From Ariolimax columbianus (taxonomy: Eukaryota > Mollusca > Gastropoda > Stylommatophora > Arionidae): 64,000 nt of DNA. How positions within the stretch are numbered: the first letter of the stretch is position 1; the number at the start of each line of letters is the position of its first letter. Below, in pieces: positions 1 through 13,300 of the stretch. A program made the position numbers and the translations under genes. The stretch covers positions 33,912,386 to 33,976,385 of the forward strand of contig JAVGWX010000011.1 in NCBI GenBank assembly GCA_036924085.1. The letters run 5' to 3'. Below the pieces are notes generated by a model, which did no database searches, was not told the origin of the DNA, and saw only the letters and a list, made by a program, of their open reading frames with translations.

Positions 1-305
1 GCCAGCACAAACACATGGATGGTGAAGCCAATTTTTTCTGGTATAAGTGGCCATTCAATCTGTTATATCCTGTTCTCATGCAAAAGAGAATTATTTGTTC
101 TGCTCGATTAAGGCAGTGATAGTTGTCTCTCATTTGGGCAACTTTTCAAATGGCTTGAATAAGGTTCTTCTTTTCTTGGAAGGTGATGATTGGTTTTTTT
201 GGTTCTCGTGTTGATCCTGACTTGTGCCTCCTGGTGCGCCACAGTGTGATGGTATCCACTGTAGCACTATCCTTCTGTTGGCTTGGCTTTTGGTTCACCG
301 AAGGC
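1..305 (-). pseudogene. RNase H / C-terminal fragment of a Jockey-type non-LTR retrotransposon
   Basis: On the minus strand about 233-265 reads QWIPSHCGAPGG, the RNase H histidine segment, without the following NEEADRLA motif. About 31-107 reads RAEQIILF.MRTGYNRLNGHLY, the tail that follows RNase H in Jockey-type elements. Frameshifted, short and decayed; it lies in the NADSYN1 intron after exon 11. Confidence 0.6.
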
Positions 306-819
306 TTTTTTAAGCTCTAATAGTTGATCATTCCTGAAGACTTGTAAAGTTGACATTGCATATGTAAAGAATACAGCATGCTGACATTGCCTTGTTTTGG
401 TAACCATTTCATGATTAGTGGCTGTACTTCAGCTGATTAGTTTAAACAGAATTTTCCAGTGGATGAACTCGTGGCCAATTAATTGATCCCTCCATATACC
501 AGTTACAATTAGTTCTCCTTTCAGCTACATGTGAAGCATGGGGCAACTGTTGCAGTAGTCTCTTACAGGCTCAATGGGGAAAATGATAGCTATTGTAGTG
601 GAGCATTCTATAGCAATTTGTTTTACATGATGAGGTTGCTAGTCCAATGCACAGCCCTCTTTGGGTACCTTTTGCACCATGCTAAGAAGGTTACAGTTGT
701 CTTTCTTCTTTTTAAAATGTAAATGTAAAAAAAACATTTGTGCATGTGACTAGCAACTTCATTACATAAAGCCATTGATATTGAAACCATTTCAGCAAGT
801 GTTTGGATACAGGATTCCG

Positions 820-1078
820 GTAAAGGGGCCATATGTGGTGGTAGCTCTGTAAGGGGGCCAGCTGTAGTGATGACCCTGTAAGGGGGCCAGCTGTGGTGGT
901 AGCCCCTGCAAGGAGGCCAGCTGTGGTGGTAGCTCTGTAAGGAGGCCAGCTGTGGTGGTAGCTCTGTAAGGGGGCCAGCTGTGGTGGTAGCTCTGTAAGG
1001 GGGCCAGCTGTGGTGGTAGCTCTGTAAGGAGGCCAGATGTGGTGGTAGCTCTGTAAGAAGGCCAGCTGTAATGGTGGT
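820..1078. repeat. 29-bp minisatellite in NADSYN1 intron
   Basis: About nine tandem copies of a 29-bp unit (gtaagggggccagctgtggt followed by ggtagctct), with single-base variants. CCAGCTG recurs at 858, 887 and onward in 29-bp steps. The open reading frames across it are repeat artefacts. Confidence 0.95.
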
Positions 1079-1168
1079 CCAATACTTCACATTAAACAAA
1101 AAGGTGAAAGAAGAAATATACAAAAAGCAGACTAAATATTGTATAAGGGTAAATAAGCTATGTTTTAC

Positions 1169-1337
1169 CTGCCAATTTGTCCTGCCAGCTCGTCTGCATA
1201 ACCCCTGGTCTCTGATGAACTGTTCTCTGATCCCATATAGCAAGTCATGAAAATTTGATTGGCAAGTTTGTATGGGTCCACAGGCATGTAATCTGATTGT
1301 CCTGTAATTCGCTGAATCTCAGAAATGACAGATTTGT
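1169..1337 (-). CDS. NADSYN1: NADSYN1 exon 11 (last in window)
   Basis: 169 nt: acceptor TTTGACAG, AC, 55 codons from [18 protein letters not shown] to DELAGQIG, then AG before donor GTAAAA. It matches the family segment TCYM.S.NSS.ET...A..IG. The next exon is not found in bases 1-1168. Confidence 0.94.
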
Positions 1338-4300
1338 CTGTCAAATAAAAAGTATTAGCCATCTTAGAAAACAATACAACAGGTGCGATTTTTTCCCTTC
1401 GTTGTTTGTTGTAAAGGTAAGGTATGTTGTATCATATTTGAATAAAATCTCTCTGCTCTAAGCTGCAACATCCGAGACTCCTCTAGCGAAGCACTTACCA
1501 CACACTGGACTTCTGAGGCCCAAGATAGAATCCGCTGGAGACGAAGTTGGGACCCGCAGCTTCGCTGAGCAACGGGTCAAGATCAAGATCTCTATCTATT
1601 AGGAAATATTTTTTTTTAGCCAGAGAGTGGTGAATGCACTGCCCCAGAAAGTAGTGGGGGCAAGGATAATTAATGCATTGAAGAATAGATTAGATGCACA
1701 TAGCTTTTAGAGCTAGGAAATGTAAATGAAACTGGTTGTATACAGACTCTGCTGAGTCTTCTAAACCATTATAAAGACGTTAAGTTAATTATATCCCTTT
1801 TTGCCAAGCATTTTATTTTGGATAATTCTCTCTAGCCTTCGATGGCTGTTGTCACCACTACCTGCAAGGCAGAAGGTGGTTTTAAGTCACAGTCTTATTT
1901 ATCCTGGACAAATGACTACCTATGGCTTACGAGCTTCAGCTAACCCAGTTCATTCTGGTTCGAGGGCACCAAAGACTGGTATCCTACCTGTCTTCTATCA
2001 GTAGAAACAGTTTCATAGCTAGAAAAACTAGCTGGGCTTGTGCTGTCATTGAATGTGTGACAAGAATGAAAGCTGGTCTTTCGCTGTCATAGACTGTAGG
2101 ATAAAAACTGGTCTTTTGTTATCATAGACTGTGTGATAAAAACTTGTCTTTTGCTGTCATAGACTATGTGATAAAAACTGGGCTTTTGCTGTCAGTGTGC
2201 ATGCAAACAACATGTCTCATCCATGAGTGTATCTTTCAGTATATCATCAAGGTAAAAGACTGAAGAAAAGGTTGCAAAATCAGATACAATAAACCTATGA
2301 TGCATAGGAAAGCATTTGATCTGGTATGATGTAGCTGTTGCATAGACAACAAATAGTGAAGACACTTTATTTGGCTACTAGTAATGTCAGATTACATCAA
2401 TCACTCTATAAATAACAACAGGCAATTTCCTTTACAACACAACTACTACACAGACAGACTTCATGAACAGAAATATTAAGCAGACATAGACTCAATGAAC
2501 ACCTACTACATAGACAGATTTAATGAACACAACTACTACACAGACACTCAATGAACACATACTACACAGACAGACTTTATGAACACAACCACTACACAGA
2601 CTTTATGAACACAACTACTACACAGACTTTATGAACACAACTACTACACAGACAGCTATTACACAGACAGACTCATGAACACACCTACTACACAGACATA
2701 CTTTATGAACACAACCACTACACAGACAGACTTTATGAACACAACCACTACACAGACAGACTTCATGAACACAACTGCTACACAGACGGACTCCATGAAA
2801 ATAGAAGAAAACATCCCTACTTCCTGCTTTCACAGCATCACAAATCATATGGCACATGGATGCTACAATGCATGCTGTGCTTGAGCTGTCAATGCCACCA
2901 CTCAGAGGCAGGAAAAAGCCACCTTGACCACTTCGTCTCAAGTAGTCCCATAGCCAACAAGCAGGACCAAATCTGAAAAATAATCCCTTACAATTTACAT
3001 AATATAAACCAAAAAAATATCCCACATCTTCCATGACTACAAAAAACTGCTCCCTTTAAGAATATTAAGATAGAACTGAGGACAAGAATAATCACTTCTC
3101 ATGTATGGCCAACTGCACCATATCCTCAGGTCAGTCAGTCAGCATCAAAAGAAATGCTAAATAACTGAAAGGACAAAAACTAAATTATCTGACATCAGAC
3201 AATAAAATTTTGTGTAATCATTTGATTATTTTATATCTGTGTGGTAAAACAGACAATATATTTAACATACGCATGTCATACGTGACTACCTTGACCTTCT
3301 CTAACCCATTGTTTAAATTTCAATATAAACTAATTTGAGTATCCAGACAACGACACCTCACCTGATTTCCTCTTCAGGAGATAAGAACATGAATGAAATT
3401 GGCTTTGTGTCAGCAAGCAGGTTGTACTCTCCTTCAGAGAGGGAGTAATCAACAAGTACGCGTGGAAATGCCTTGGTTGATGCAGCCTAATTGAGAAAAA
3501 GCATTAAAGTCATTTAACCAGCAGAAGAAAACTAAAAGCATTACAAGGTGTGCAATGTAGTTAACATAAGCTTAATGATGGGTACAGTGAAGCTGTTAAC
3601 CTTTACAACATGCCGTCACAAAAATTGCATCACACAGGTCGCCTGTATGCAACTTACGATGTCGCTGCATAGCGCCGGCGTTCTAATTATGCTGAATCAA
3701 ACAGGCTACATTAAAATAGTCTGAACATACTGCTACTGGGGGGTAGTGAGGTTTGGGTTGGACATCCCGCTTGTTTTTCTGTTGAGTGTGAAATAAACAA
3801 ACATAGCTAGCACACGATGTCATGACAGCAGCTGCAAAGCAGTCTGTACTCTTCAGCCTAAAAAACCCAACAATACTCCAGGAATGAAAATAAAGTTGTA
3901 CAACAGTTTGTTTTTTTTGCAAAATAAATACTCACCACTTCACACCTGGACTTGATGTGGTTTTTGTAACTTCTAATGTCTTCCAAATCTATTATAGCTG
4001 TGATGACAGTCTGAAGTTTATAAGAAAGAAAAAAAAAGGCACTCATTAACACAAATACTCAAACATCACTCATTAACACAAATACTCAAACATCACTCAT
4101 TAACACAAATACTTAAACATTGTAGATTGCAGATTTATAACAGTTATACCATTCAATTAAAACATCTCGCCTGTGAAAGATTGGGCAAATATATATTAGA
4201 GATAAACTGAATATGGGTTTTTATTGTTCAGCCAAATATGAATGGCACCCTTTAACCTTTACGACATTAGGGTTGATCCAAATTGACTGAGCTCACAAAA

Positions 4301-7300
4301 CAAAATATAAGCAAACGGCTACATAGAAATAGTCTGAACAATACTGTTCATTTGATTGTAGAGAGTTCCAACTTCTGTCCTTACAGTTAAATACAAACAA
4401 TGGCGATTTTGACTTTTGGAATGTGTTTCACTTTTGGAAACAATTTTTTATGCTTTTCGCTGAAGATTCACCCGTTATTGAGAATGGGGAAATTAAATTT
4501 TCTGAGGAAAATCTAGTTTTGTTTATGTAGATACAATAATGACATTTATAGTCGAAAATGAAACATAAATAGTCCGTTTTCTAGATTTTTGTTTTTCCAA
4601 CCAAGGGACGCCAAAAGCGGGCGAATCTATATGTTTGTGCTGTTTTTCAACACTATCCCCTTCATTTTCTTGTATCTCAGAAACTAACACACACACACAA
4701 TAAAAACAATAACACCAACACGTTTTCTTTATTAATATATGTCTCTCATTATATGTCTGCGCCGGGGTCAACATCTTGCTCGTGGCCTTGAAACCTTCAT
4801 GTAGCATTATTTCGCTGCAGATTGATGACACTGCACCCTTGTCAAATGACCAAACCACTTTATCTTCTGTGCGCCAATATAGTAGTTAACAGATGTAGCC
4901 CTAACCATATTTCTCATATTTTAGAAAAAAAGTAAGATGCCTGCGCTCTCGACTCTCTCTGGTGTTTGTATTGAGTTTTCCGATGTTTGGTGCTTCCTGT
5001 TCAGATTATATTTCACAACTCCTAACCAGATGGTATCAAGGACTTTATTCTGTGGAATTGATGTGCTTTCGATCGGTTGTCTTGTTTGTTATGCTGCATT
5101 TCATGCCTGGTTCAAGCCGTGAGAGATCAGTACATGACGGAGTTCAACGTTCTGCTTAACTGCACACCAGAATTCAGTCCAGATTATCGCTACTCAAGGA
5201 CCTTTCTGCTCGGACTGGTCGGCTTCCTCCTGCCCGCCGCTCCCTCCACCGGAGATTACACGACACCTCTCCCGGCGATGTATTCATAGCAAGAGTCACG
5301 CTGACCAAATAGGGGACACGTAAAAATGGGGAGCTTGACACGGACAGACACGGAAAGCTTAACACAAATATTGGTATAAGACACTCCTCGCGGCCCTCAT
5401 CCCAAGGCTGCGGAGTACATGGCTCCACCTGGGGAGTCTGTAGGGATTTCGGCCGGCACACTACTCATGAACACAGTCTCAGCAGTTTGACATGGTAGTG
5501 ATCGATTGACGCAACGTGCCTTCGGAACAATATTATTATTATATTCCTCAGCGTAGTGTTGCAAATTTTGTCGCGAATATTCTTTCCTGCTGCACTTTGT
5601 ACACAGCACAGCTCACAATCTTACATTTGTGACTATCTAATAGGATCCATGTCTGACACTGATGACATACCATATGGATAATCAATGTATTTATCAGCGT
5701 CTGTTTAGTGGACATTGGGACACTTGGATGTTTCAGTATCAGTGCTAGCTGATAGTGCACTTTGTTTCCCTTTTAAATTCTATTTTCTATCTCTCTGTCC
5801 AGTCTGCCGTCGTCAGTGAAAACACTTTCCAGGTATGTAAATTCCTGTACATGCTTTAGGGATTTGCAGCGAGTGTGGAAACTTTGCTATGTTGGTTGAC
5901 ATTTGATCTGACAAAATGTGGCATCTAAAGTGAACACTTCATATCAGTATTGGCTTAAATATTGTCCAAAATATTCTCCATATGCACTGAAGGCAAGAGA
6001 TATAACACTCAACTTCAGATCAGAGAAGAAAACAGAACTATATGTGGAAAGAGGGACATGATGTATGTAAAACTAGCAAAGGAAAGCAAATTGTCCCAAA
6101 GCATAAACTATAGAACTAACGTTTTGGTAACAAACAAGTAAAATTACTTCCACAATCATTTTAGTGAGAATGTAGAAAGTTACAGATGCATAATCCACAT
6201 GGAACAAGCAGGTTTCAGACAAATTGTAATTACGTTTCATATTGTTTTATGTTAAGGTGTGCACATCTATAACAAGCACATGCTAATTTTACCACTTCGT
6301 CTAGTGAGAACTGAGGTCCTTGTGCCACAATGTCTCCATTGACAGCAATCATAGAGCCTCCATCCCAGTAGCAACGCTCTCCATCACAACCAACACCGTT
6401 GCAGAAAATATAAGCACCACCTGACTGGAAAAATAAATGAACAAAAAATATGTAACACTAAAAGCCATTGAATAATCAAACAAAAAAGTAGGTAGGTAGA
6501 CCACTTGGGTGAAAAGGAATCAACCATTCATGAACACAATAAGTGGCCGAGTCCAGGCTGCATGCAATAAGGATGATGTCTTTCCTATTTGACCTAACAA
6601 GGCGGTACATGGATGGCCAAGGAACCATTATGGAGAGGGTTACTTTCCATTCTTGAATGTCCATGACCTGCCTTAAGAGGTTGTGGGTGGGGATGTCCTC
6701 TACTCGGCGTGTCACATGTCCAAATGGCAATGGTTTAGCTTGGTGAATGCCATTCAAACAAATCAATCAAAATCCTTCAACTGCCTGTAGAGCACAAGCT
6801 CTCAACAAATAATCACTGTCTTCCTGTCATGCTCCATCATTTCCATCCATTTCAGATGGGCAGGGATATGTGGTGTGTGTATCTGACTACAGAAGGTCAC
6901 AAATTGTGACATCTTGGTGGCCTAAAATTTTAAGAGTCCACACGGACGACCACAAAGAAGATGGCCTGAGAAAAAAATCCTTGGATCAACATTGTACTCC
7001 AGGACAAAAGACTGCATTGAGTTTACACAACATTTGGCTGCCTGGCATCAAGCACTCACTTTGCCTGATTGTATTACAGATTACTGCAGACAGCTGGCCA
7101 ACTTGCAAGAAACTTGAAATGTATGCAAGTGCTCCTGCAATGGTGGTTACTGCGACACTATTTTACATGATAACAATGTCAGCCCCATGCACTCCTTAGT
7201 CCCCATTTAAAACATGCACAGCGGGGTTCAGTGGATTTGTTCTTTCATCCCCAAAATCCACCCAGAGAACTCTTTCACAAATGACTAACAAACAAATATA

Positions 7301-10300
7301 AGAATACGAGTTACCTTCATGGACGCTGACTTGACTAGATCCACTCGGATGTACATCTTCCTCAACTCATGATATGAGGCACTTCCATTTGCAATAATCT
7401 CAACACCATCAAGTGCAAGCTCAATATGACGTGACTTTGGGTTCCACATTTCTTCACATATCTCTGCTCCTATACATGTGTCATATGTTGATATCACTGC
7501 ATCTCCAAAAGGCACAGTTCGCTGTCAAGATGGGGGGAAATAAAAATATACAAGTTTCTAGAACATTTTTTAAAATATCAGCTACAAAAATTAAGTGAAC
7601 TTACTTTATTCTATATATCAGAGTAAACACAGAAACTCATTGAAGAAAGGAAACAATTAAAACAAATGGGAAGTTAGGGGTATAACACAGCATATAAAAT
7701 CTGCAAAAAAATGTTAGAAGAGAAATAAGAAAGGATAAAAGAAGATACACAGTGGAAACTTGTAAGGACATAGAAAACCTTCAGCAACAAGATAGGAAGA
7801 GAGATGCTTTTCAGGCGATAAGAACACTGACAAGGAAATTCCGTCCGGTTCCACATGTCATAAATGACAAAGAGGATAACACATTAACAGGATCCAAAGA
7901 TATACTGAATAGATGGAGAGAGTACTGCAGAACCATGTATGGAGATAGCGCAAAGCGCTCAGTTACAATCCTACCAAAGGATGAGAAAGAACCTGAACCA
8001 ACATTAGAGGAAGTACGCTTGGCAATCAAAAGCCTGAAAAGGGAAAGTCCCCAGAATGTGATGATATCCCAGCAGAGCTAATACAAGCAGAAGGGGAGGC
8101 AAGTGCTCGAGTCTATCACAAGCTGTGTAAACATATATAGCACAGCGCAGAGTGGCCAGAAGCATGGAAGAAACCAATTTATATTCCCCTCCCCAAAAAA
8201 GGCAACCTGAAGCTGTGCACAAACTACCGAACTATCGTGCTGATAATCAAGCTCGCAAGATACTCTTGCAAATCCCATTAAAAAGGATAGAGAAAAGGTT
8301 TGAATCTGAAATTCACGTAGTCCAGGCAGGTTTTAGGAAAGACAGAGAGACCAGGGACCACATATTCTTCTTCTTCTTCATCGTACGCAGTCAGACAGTA
8401 ACCATTATTTTTTCGAAAAAAGCGGCGGTCATCCTGAGGCTGTCGACACTGCCATATAGCTTGTCTTGTGTTGCCACTGGTGATGGCCACATCTGCTCTC
8501 TCTGATCCTCGTATGTCGGGCAGTTCTGCAGCAGATGCTCAGCGGCCATTTTCCCGGTACCACACGGGCATTCGTTGGTACCACCTATCTTCAATTTGTT
8601 GAATAGGTGTTACCTCAGTCTATTGTGGCCAGTGCGAAGTCTGAAGACAACGACCTGCTCTCTTCTGTTCAACTGGTAATAGGCATCGTTTTTGGTGTAG
8701 CCGGTATGTTCAGTTCAGACCACATATTCAATATCTATGAAAAATATAGAGAGTTTAATGTAGACCTGTACACATGTTTCATTGATTACACCAAGGCCTT
8801 CGATATGGTAAAACATCAAAATCTGTGGATAAACATGAAAGAAATGGGGTTTCCTGTGCATATTATTCATCTCATTGAAACATTATACCAAGATCAACAA
8901 GCCGCTGTCCGAGTATCTGGACAAACATCAGATTGGTTTGTAGTACAAAAAAAAGTCCGACAGGGATGTATCCTCTCACCTTATCTATACAACATATGCA
9001 ATGTATGCGGAATGTATAATGAGAAATGTTTGAGAAGACGAGAACATTGAAAGTTTCGACCCATTTACGATTGGTGGGTACGAGATTCCAGTTACGATAC
9101 GCAGTTGACATAGTGATACTATCAAGAAGTGCAGAAGTGCTAGAGCAGCTAATTTCAGCCGTAAATGAACATAGTAAAGATCAAAACCTGTTTAGAAACA
9201 TAAATAAAACAAAGGTAATGACCACCGACAAAACACAATGTCAGCATAAATTTAAAGTGGGTGGTGAGGAAATAGATCAAGTGACAAATTTTGAATATCT
9301 GGGCTCCAGAATTGACAAAAATGGCGACTGCTCGAAAGAAATCAGAAAAAGACTAGCCTTGGCAATGCAGAGGCTGAACAGCCTGAAGAAATTATGGCAG
9401 AGTACCAACAGAACGATAAAAGTAAAAGTCTTGAGAGCAAATCATGGACGATTACCAAAACTTCCAGACAAAGAATCGAATCCTTCCAGTCCAAATGTTA
9501 CAGAAAGATCCTCAGAATACCCTGGACAGAGAAAAAGAAAAATGTAGACATTCGGCAAGAGGTGAGCATAGAGGAGAACTGGTTTATCAATTCCATTTTG
9601 GCTAAAAAAATGCAAAAATCTTTGGTTACATCAAGAGACACAACGGTCTCGAGAAAACAGTGATGGAAGGTATGGTGCCAGGCAAAAGAGGAAGGGGCAG
9701 ACCAAGAAGACGATGGCACCAAGATATCCAGAAATGCCTGGGTATGACTGTGGCAGAGGCTGGAGTTTTGGCAAGAGAACGAGTTTCTTTCAGACAGTCT
9801 GTGATGGGAGAGATGTTCTATAAAGGACATGCTACATGAAGATGATGAATATTCTATACATTTTTATTTATGATACAAATTTCATTTAATTATTCATCAA
9901 ATTTTTGGGACAAGGAACAACTAGAAGATACTGAACAGCTTAACATGAAACTTTCTTCTCACAAATAGTTTAGATCACTTCCAGCGTTTGCTGGTAGAAG
10001 TGTGTGTGGGTTCGCTACAAGTTACGCCTCTCAGCAAGTGAGCGAGACTGCATTTGGTATTGCTGTGTGTATCCATATCGAGAAGCTTGTCAATCTATCT
10101 GGTGCGATGAAGGCAGACAGTGTAGCAAAGTCCAACCCTCAATATCATTCAAAATGTCACTCTTGCAATGAGTTGAAGACTAGCAAATCAAAAGCCGGTA
10201 TCGTTTCTAAAAGCCTGGTCTTATGATGCAGCACATGTCTTGTAGGCAGGCGGCGAGCGTTAATATTCATTTGTTGGAAAATTGGAAATCTTCAATACTG

Positions 10301-13300
10301 AAAGGATCATTTCTGCATAGAGTTCTGCTATTCCATTCTGAGAGATAAATCAAGCGTTCGATGGCTCAGTTCGTCCATCCACTACACTTCCCTGACAGCT
10401 GTCTGGTTGATATCTGTATGAGACTACAGCATGCATGTTTATGTTCACACATTGAACCATACATGTCTGGACCTAGCTCGGCATTGCACTGTGCTAAGTG
10501 TGTCCAACTCAGTATTTCACTGCACTGAGTTTGCCTGACTCAGCATTACACTACACTGAGTCTCATGTCCTTTTGCATAACTGAAATTTGAAGGAACTGA
10601 CGGATGCAGGACTCTCAAGGGATAGTATGTTGGGGATGGAGGTGGTAAACCCACCAGGCTACTCAGAGTTCGCACAACATTCAGCATTACCAAACTCCCG
10701 TTGCATTATGTGCCCTCTCCTCCCTGTGGCCGGGAATGAGCCAGACTCTGGTTTCTGCTTGAAGTGGGATTGAAAGCCACAGATCTCCCATCATTGTTTC
10801 TAGACCCCACAAGAGCTAATCACACATGGAAGATGATTAATACAACAACATGAAATTGAAAATGTTAACAATAAAAATGATATGCAGTACTACTACCAGG
10901 AGGTATGAAGAAAATAATTGATCTTTTCAGCCTGTAGGCATACAAATTAAATTATGATTAATAAAATATGAATTGTTACTTATTTTCTAAGTATTTAACC
11001 TGATCTGTGATTTCTTGCAACATACGAGGCAGGAAGTGATCCTCTACTTCTTTCAACCTTGTCCATGACGTAAACCACCGCGGCTCCCTATAGTTTCCTT
11101 CATTTGCAAGCATGATTTTAGGTCGAATAAGTAGGATTTTCCTTGGTGATGGAAAAAACATATAAAATATATAACTTTACCAGCAAAGGCATTAACATTG
11201 GCAACACGTGTTTATACAGAACAGTAATGACAGATGTTGAAAAATTCAATAATAGGAAAGGCTGAAAACCTGAACACGTTATCTCATCTCATTGAGGTTA
11301 GAACCAGCAAACTTTTCTACCATATTAAAAACAAGTCAATTTTGTATAATAAACCAACACTCATTCCAAGTCATATTGCAGGACTGACTTTACATTAATG
11401 TAAACACACTATTCTAGTGTTCACTATGATAGCTTTATGGGTGCGGGGTCAGAAAAGTGAGAGTCTTAGTCGACCTGCATTTCTACAGGGGCAAATGCCC
11501 CTGTGTAGGTCCCAGCTATGACATGAGCTGAATGTAGCCGGAAGGAGGATTTCCTGCGTAGCTGTCTAGGCTCTAGCAGCTTATTACTTCACTGGGTTGA
11601 GATAAGTGCTGTGGTGGGTGGTTAACCGAAGTGCAAATCCATCTTAATAGACTCATGTAATATTAAAGCAAAGTAGACCTGCATTATGGTATGTCACACA
11701 GTTAGTCGCCACTTACAATATGCTCTCTGTTGGCGCAGTGATGCTATTCTTGTCCTTGTCATACGCAAAGACCCTGGCGGACCACTCTTGGAGTATCCTG
11801 AGAAATGCTATTTAATCTGAGTTAGAGTGCCAGGTTTGGGGCTGTCTGAACGGAAACACCTGACAAAATTGGTGTGGAACTTGACAGCTTATCAGCATCA
11901 TCATGTGTGGGCTAGTGTGGAGCGCTGCCAGGTAACCTCGTAGTCAAAGCTTCCTACTTCCTTCTGTCTGCATCATTTGACTCAGTCCCTGCTAATGTAG
12001 TTGAGATGGTCGTAGAGGAGCTGATATACTACTTCCATTGTGATTGTAAAGTTTCAGTCCTTAGACAACTGTCAGAAAATGTCGTTTTCTATATATCTAA
12101 AATTGCGGCCAACAGCGATCTGACACGTCTAAACAAGTCAAACCCAATAATGGATAGCGAGGGACGCCTGAGTAAATACTCTCTACATAATGACAGAGGT
12201 CACGGGAACACAGCGAACACAGTGAGAGTTAATTCGACCCAGCCGGAAAGGCAGTCCAATTAGCACAGATGTTTCCCTTAAACATTTTCGACAGCTAGAA
12301 AAAAAGAGCAGAGATCCATTATGGAGGCGCAGGAAAAGCGAGCTGCCAGACAGTCCAATTACTAACGCTGTTCACGTGTTCTATGTGCCGTATGGACTGT
12401 GAGGTCAGTAACAGAATCTTTAAGGCCAATGTTGCCTTTGGGAGGCTGTGCAACAGTGTCTGGAATCAGAGGGGTCTAAGGCTTGATACGAAACTCAAGT
12501 CTACCAAGCTGTAGTGCTCCCCACCCTTCTGTATGCCAGTGAGACGTGGACTGTGTACAGTAGGAAAATAAACCACTTCCATACAAGGTGCCTACTTAGA
12601 TTGTTCAAAATAAAGTCGCAGGATAGGGTACCAGACACCGAGATCCTCATGAAGGCAAAAATGCCGAGCATCAACACACTGTTGCAGAAGACCCTGATCA
12701 GTTGGGCGTCCACATCGTGAGCATGCCAGACAACCGCATCCCAAAACAACTAATGTATGGTGAGCTGAAAGATGGCCTGAGTCAAGTTGCTGGCCAAAAG
12801 AAGCGTTTCAAAGACTTCCTCAAAGCATCTCTGACACGTTTCAGCATCAACGCAAATGCATGAGAATGCCTCGCACAGGACCACAAGGCATGGCGTAGAA
12901 CCACCTCCATTGCTGAGGAACGCCGGACCTCCGAAGCAAAGAAAAAACGCACTTTGCAAAAAGATAAAACAACTGACACCCACATGTCCAATTCTGACAT
13001 TAAATGCTACGTATGTGGAAGGATTTTCCGTGCCAGAATTGGACTGTACAGCCACCTCCGAACTTACTGGTGAGGTGCAACACAACATGTCTGACTGTTG
13101 CTATCATCATCGCTTGCGATGGACAGCTATTATTAGGTGCGGTAGAGTTTGTCATGCTCAGATCGGACTGTATAGTCATACGCCGTCACATCTGCGATGG
13201 GCAACTAACTAATGTTGAACAGTATAATCTTTTTGCCCATAGAAAATCGTTTTGATCTTATATTAGATGAATGGAGTTGAAAACAAATCTTACTTTGTTA

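Noticed and set aside
2618..3034. 138-codon minus ORF as a single protein
   Set aside because: Only 2821-2972 is exon 10 of NADSYN1; the ends run into introns and a minisatellite.
4937..5289. Short plus-strand ORFs around 4.9-5.3 kb as an exon of a second gene
   Set aside because: No recognisable domain and no convincing splice sites, and they lie within a NADSYN1 intron; there is not enough to call a gene.
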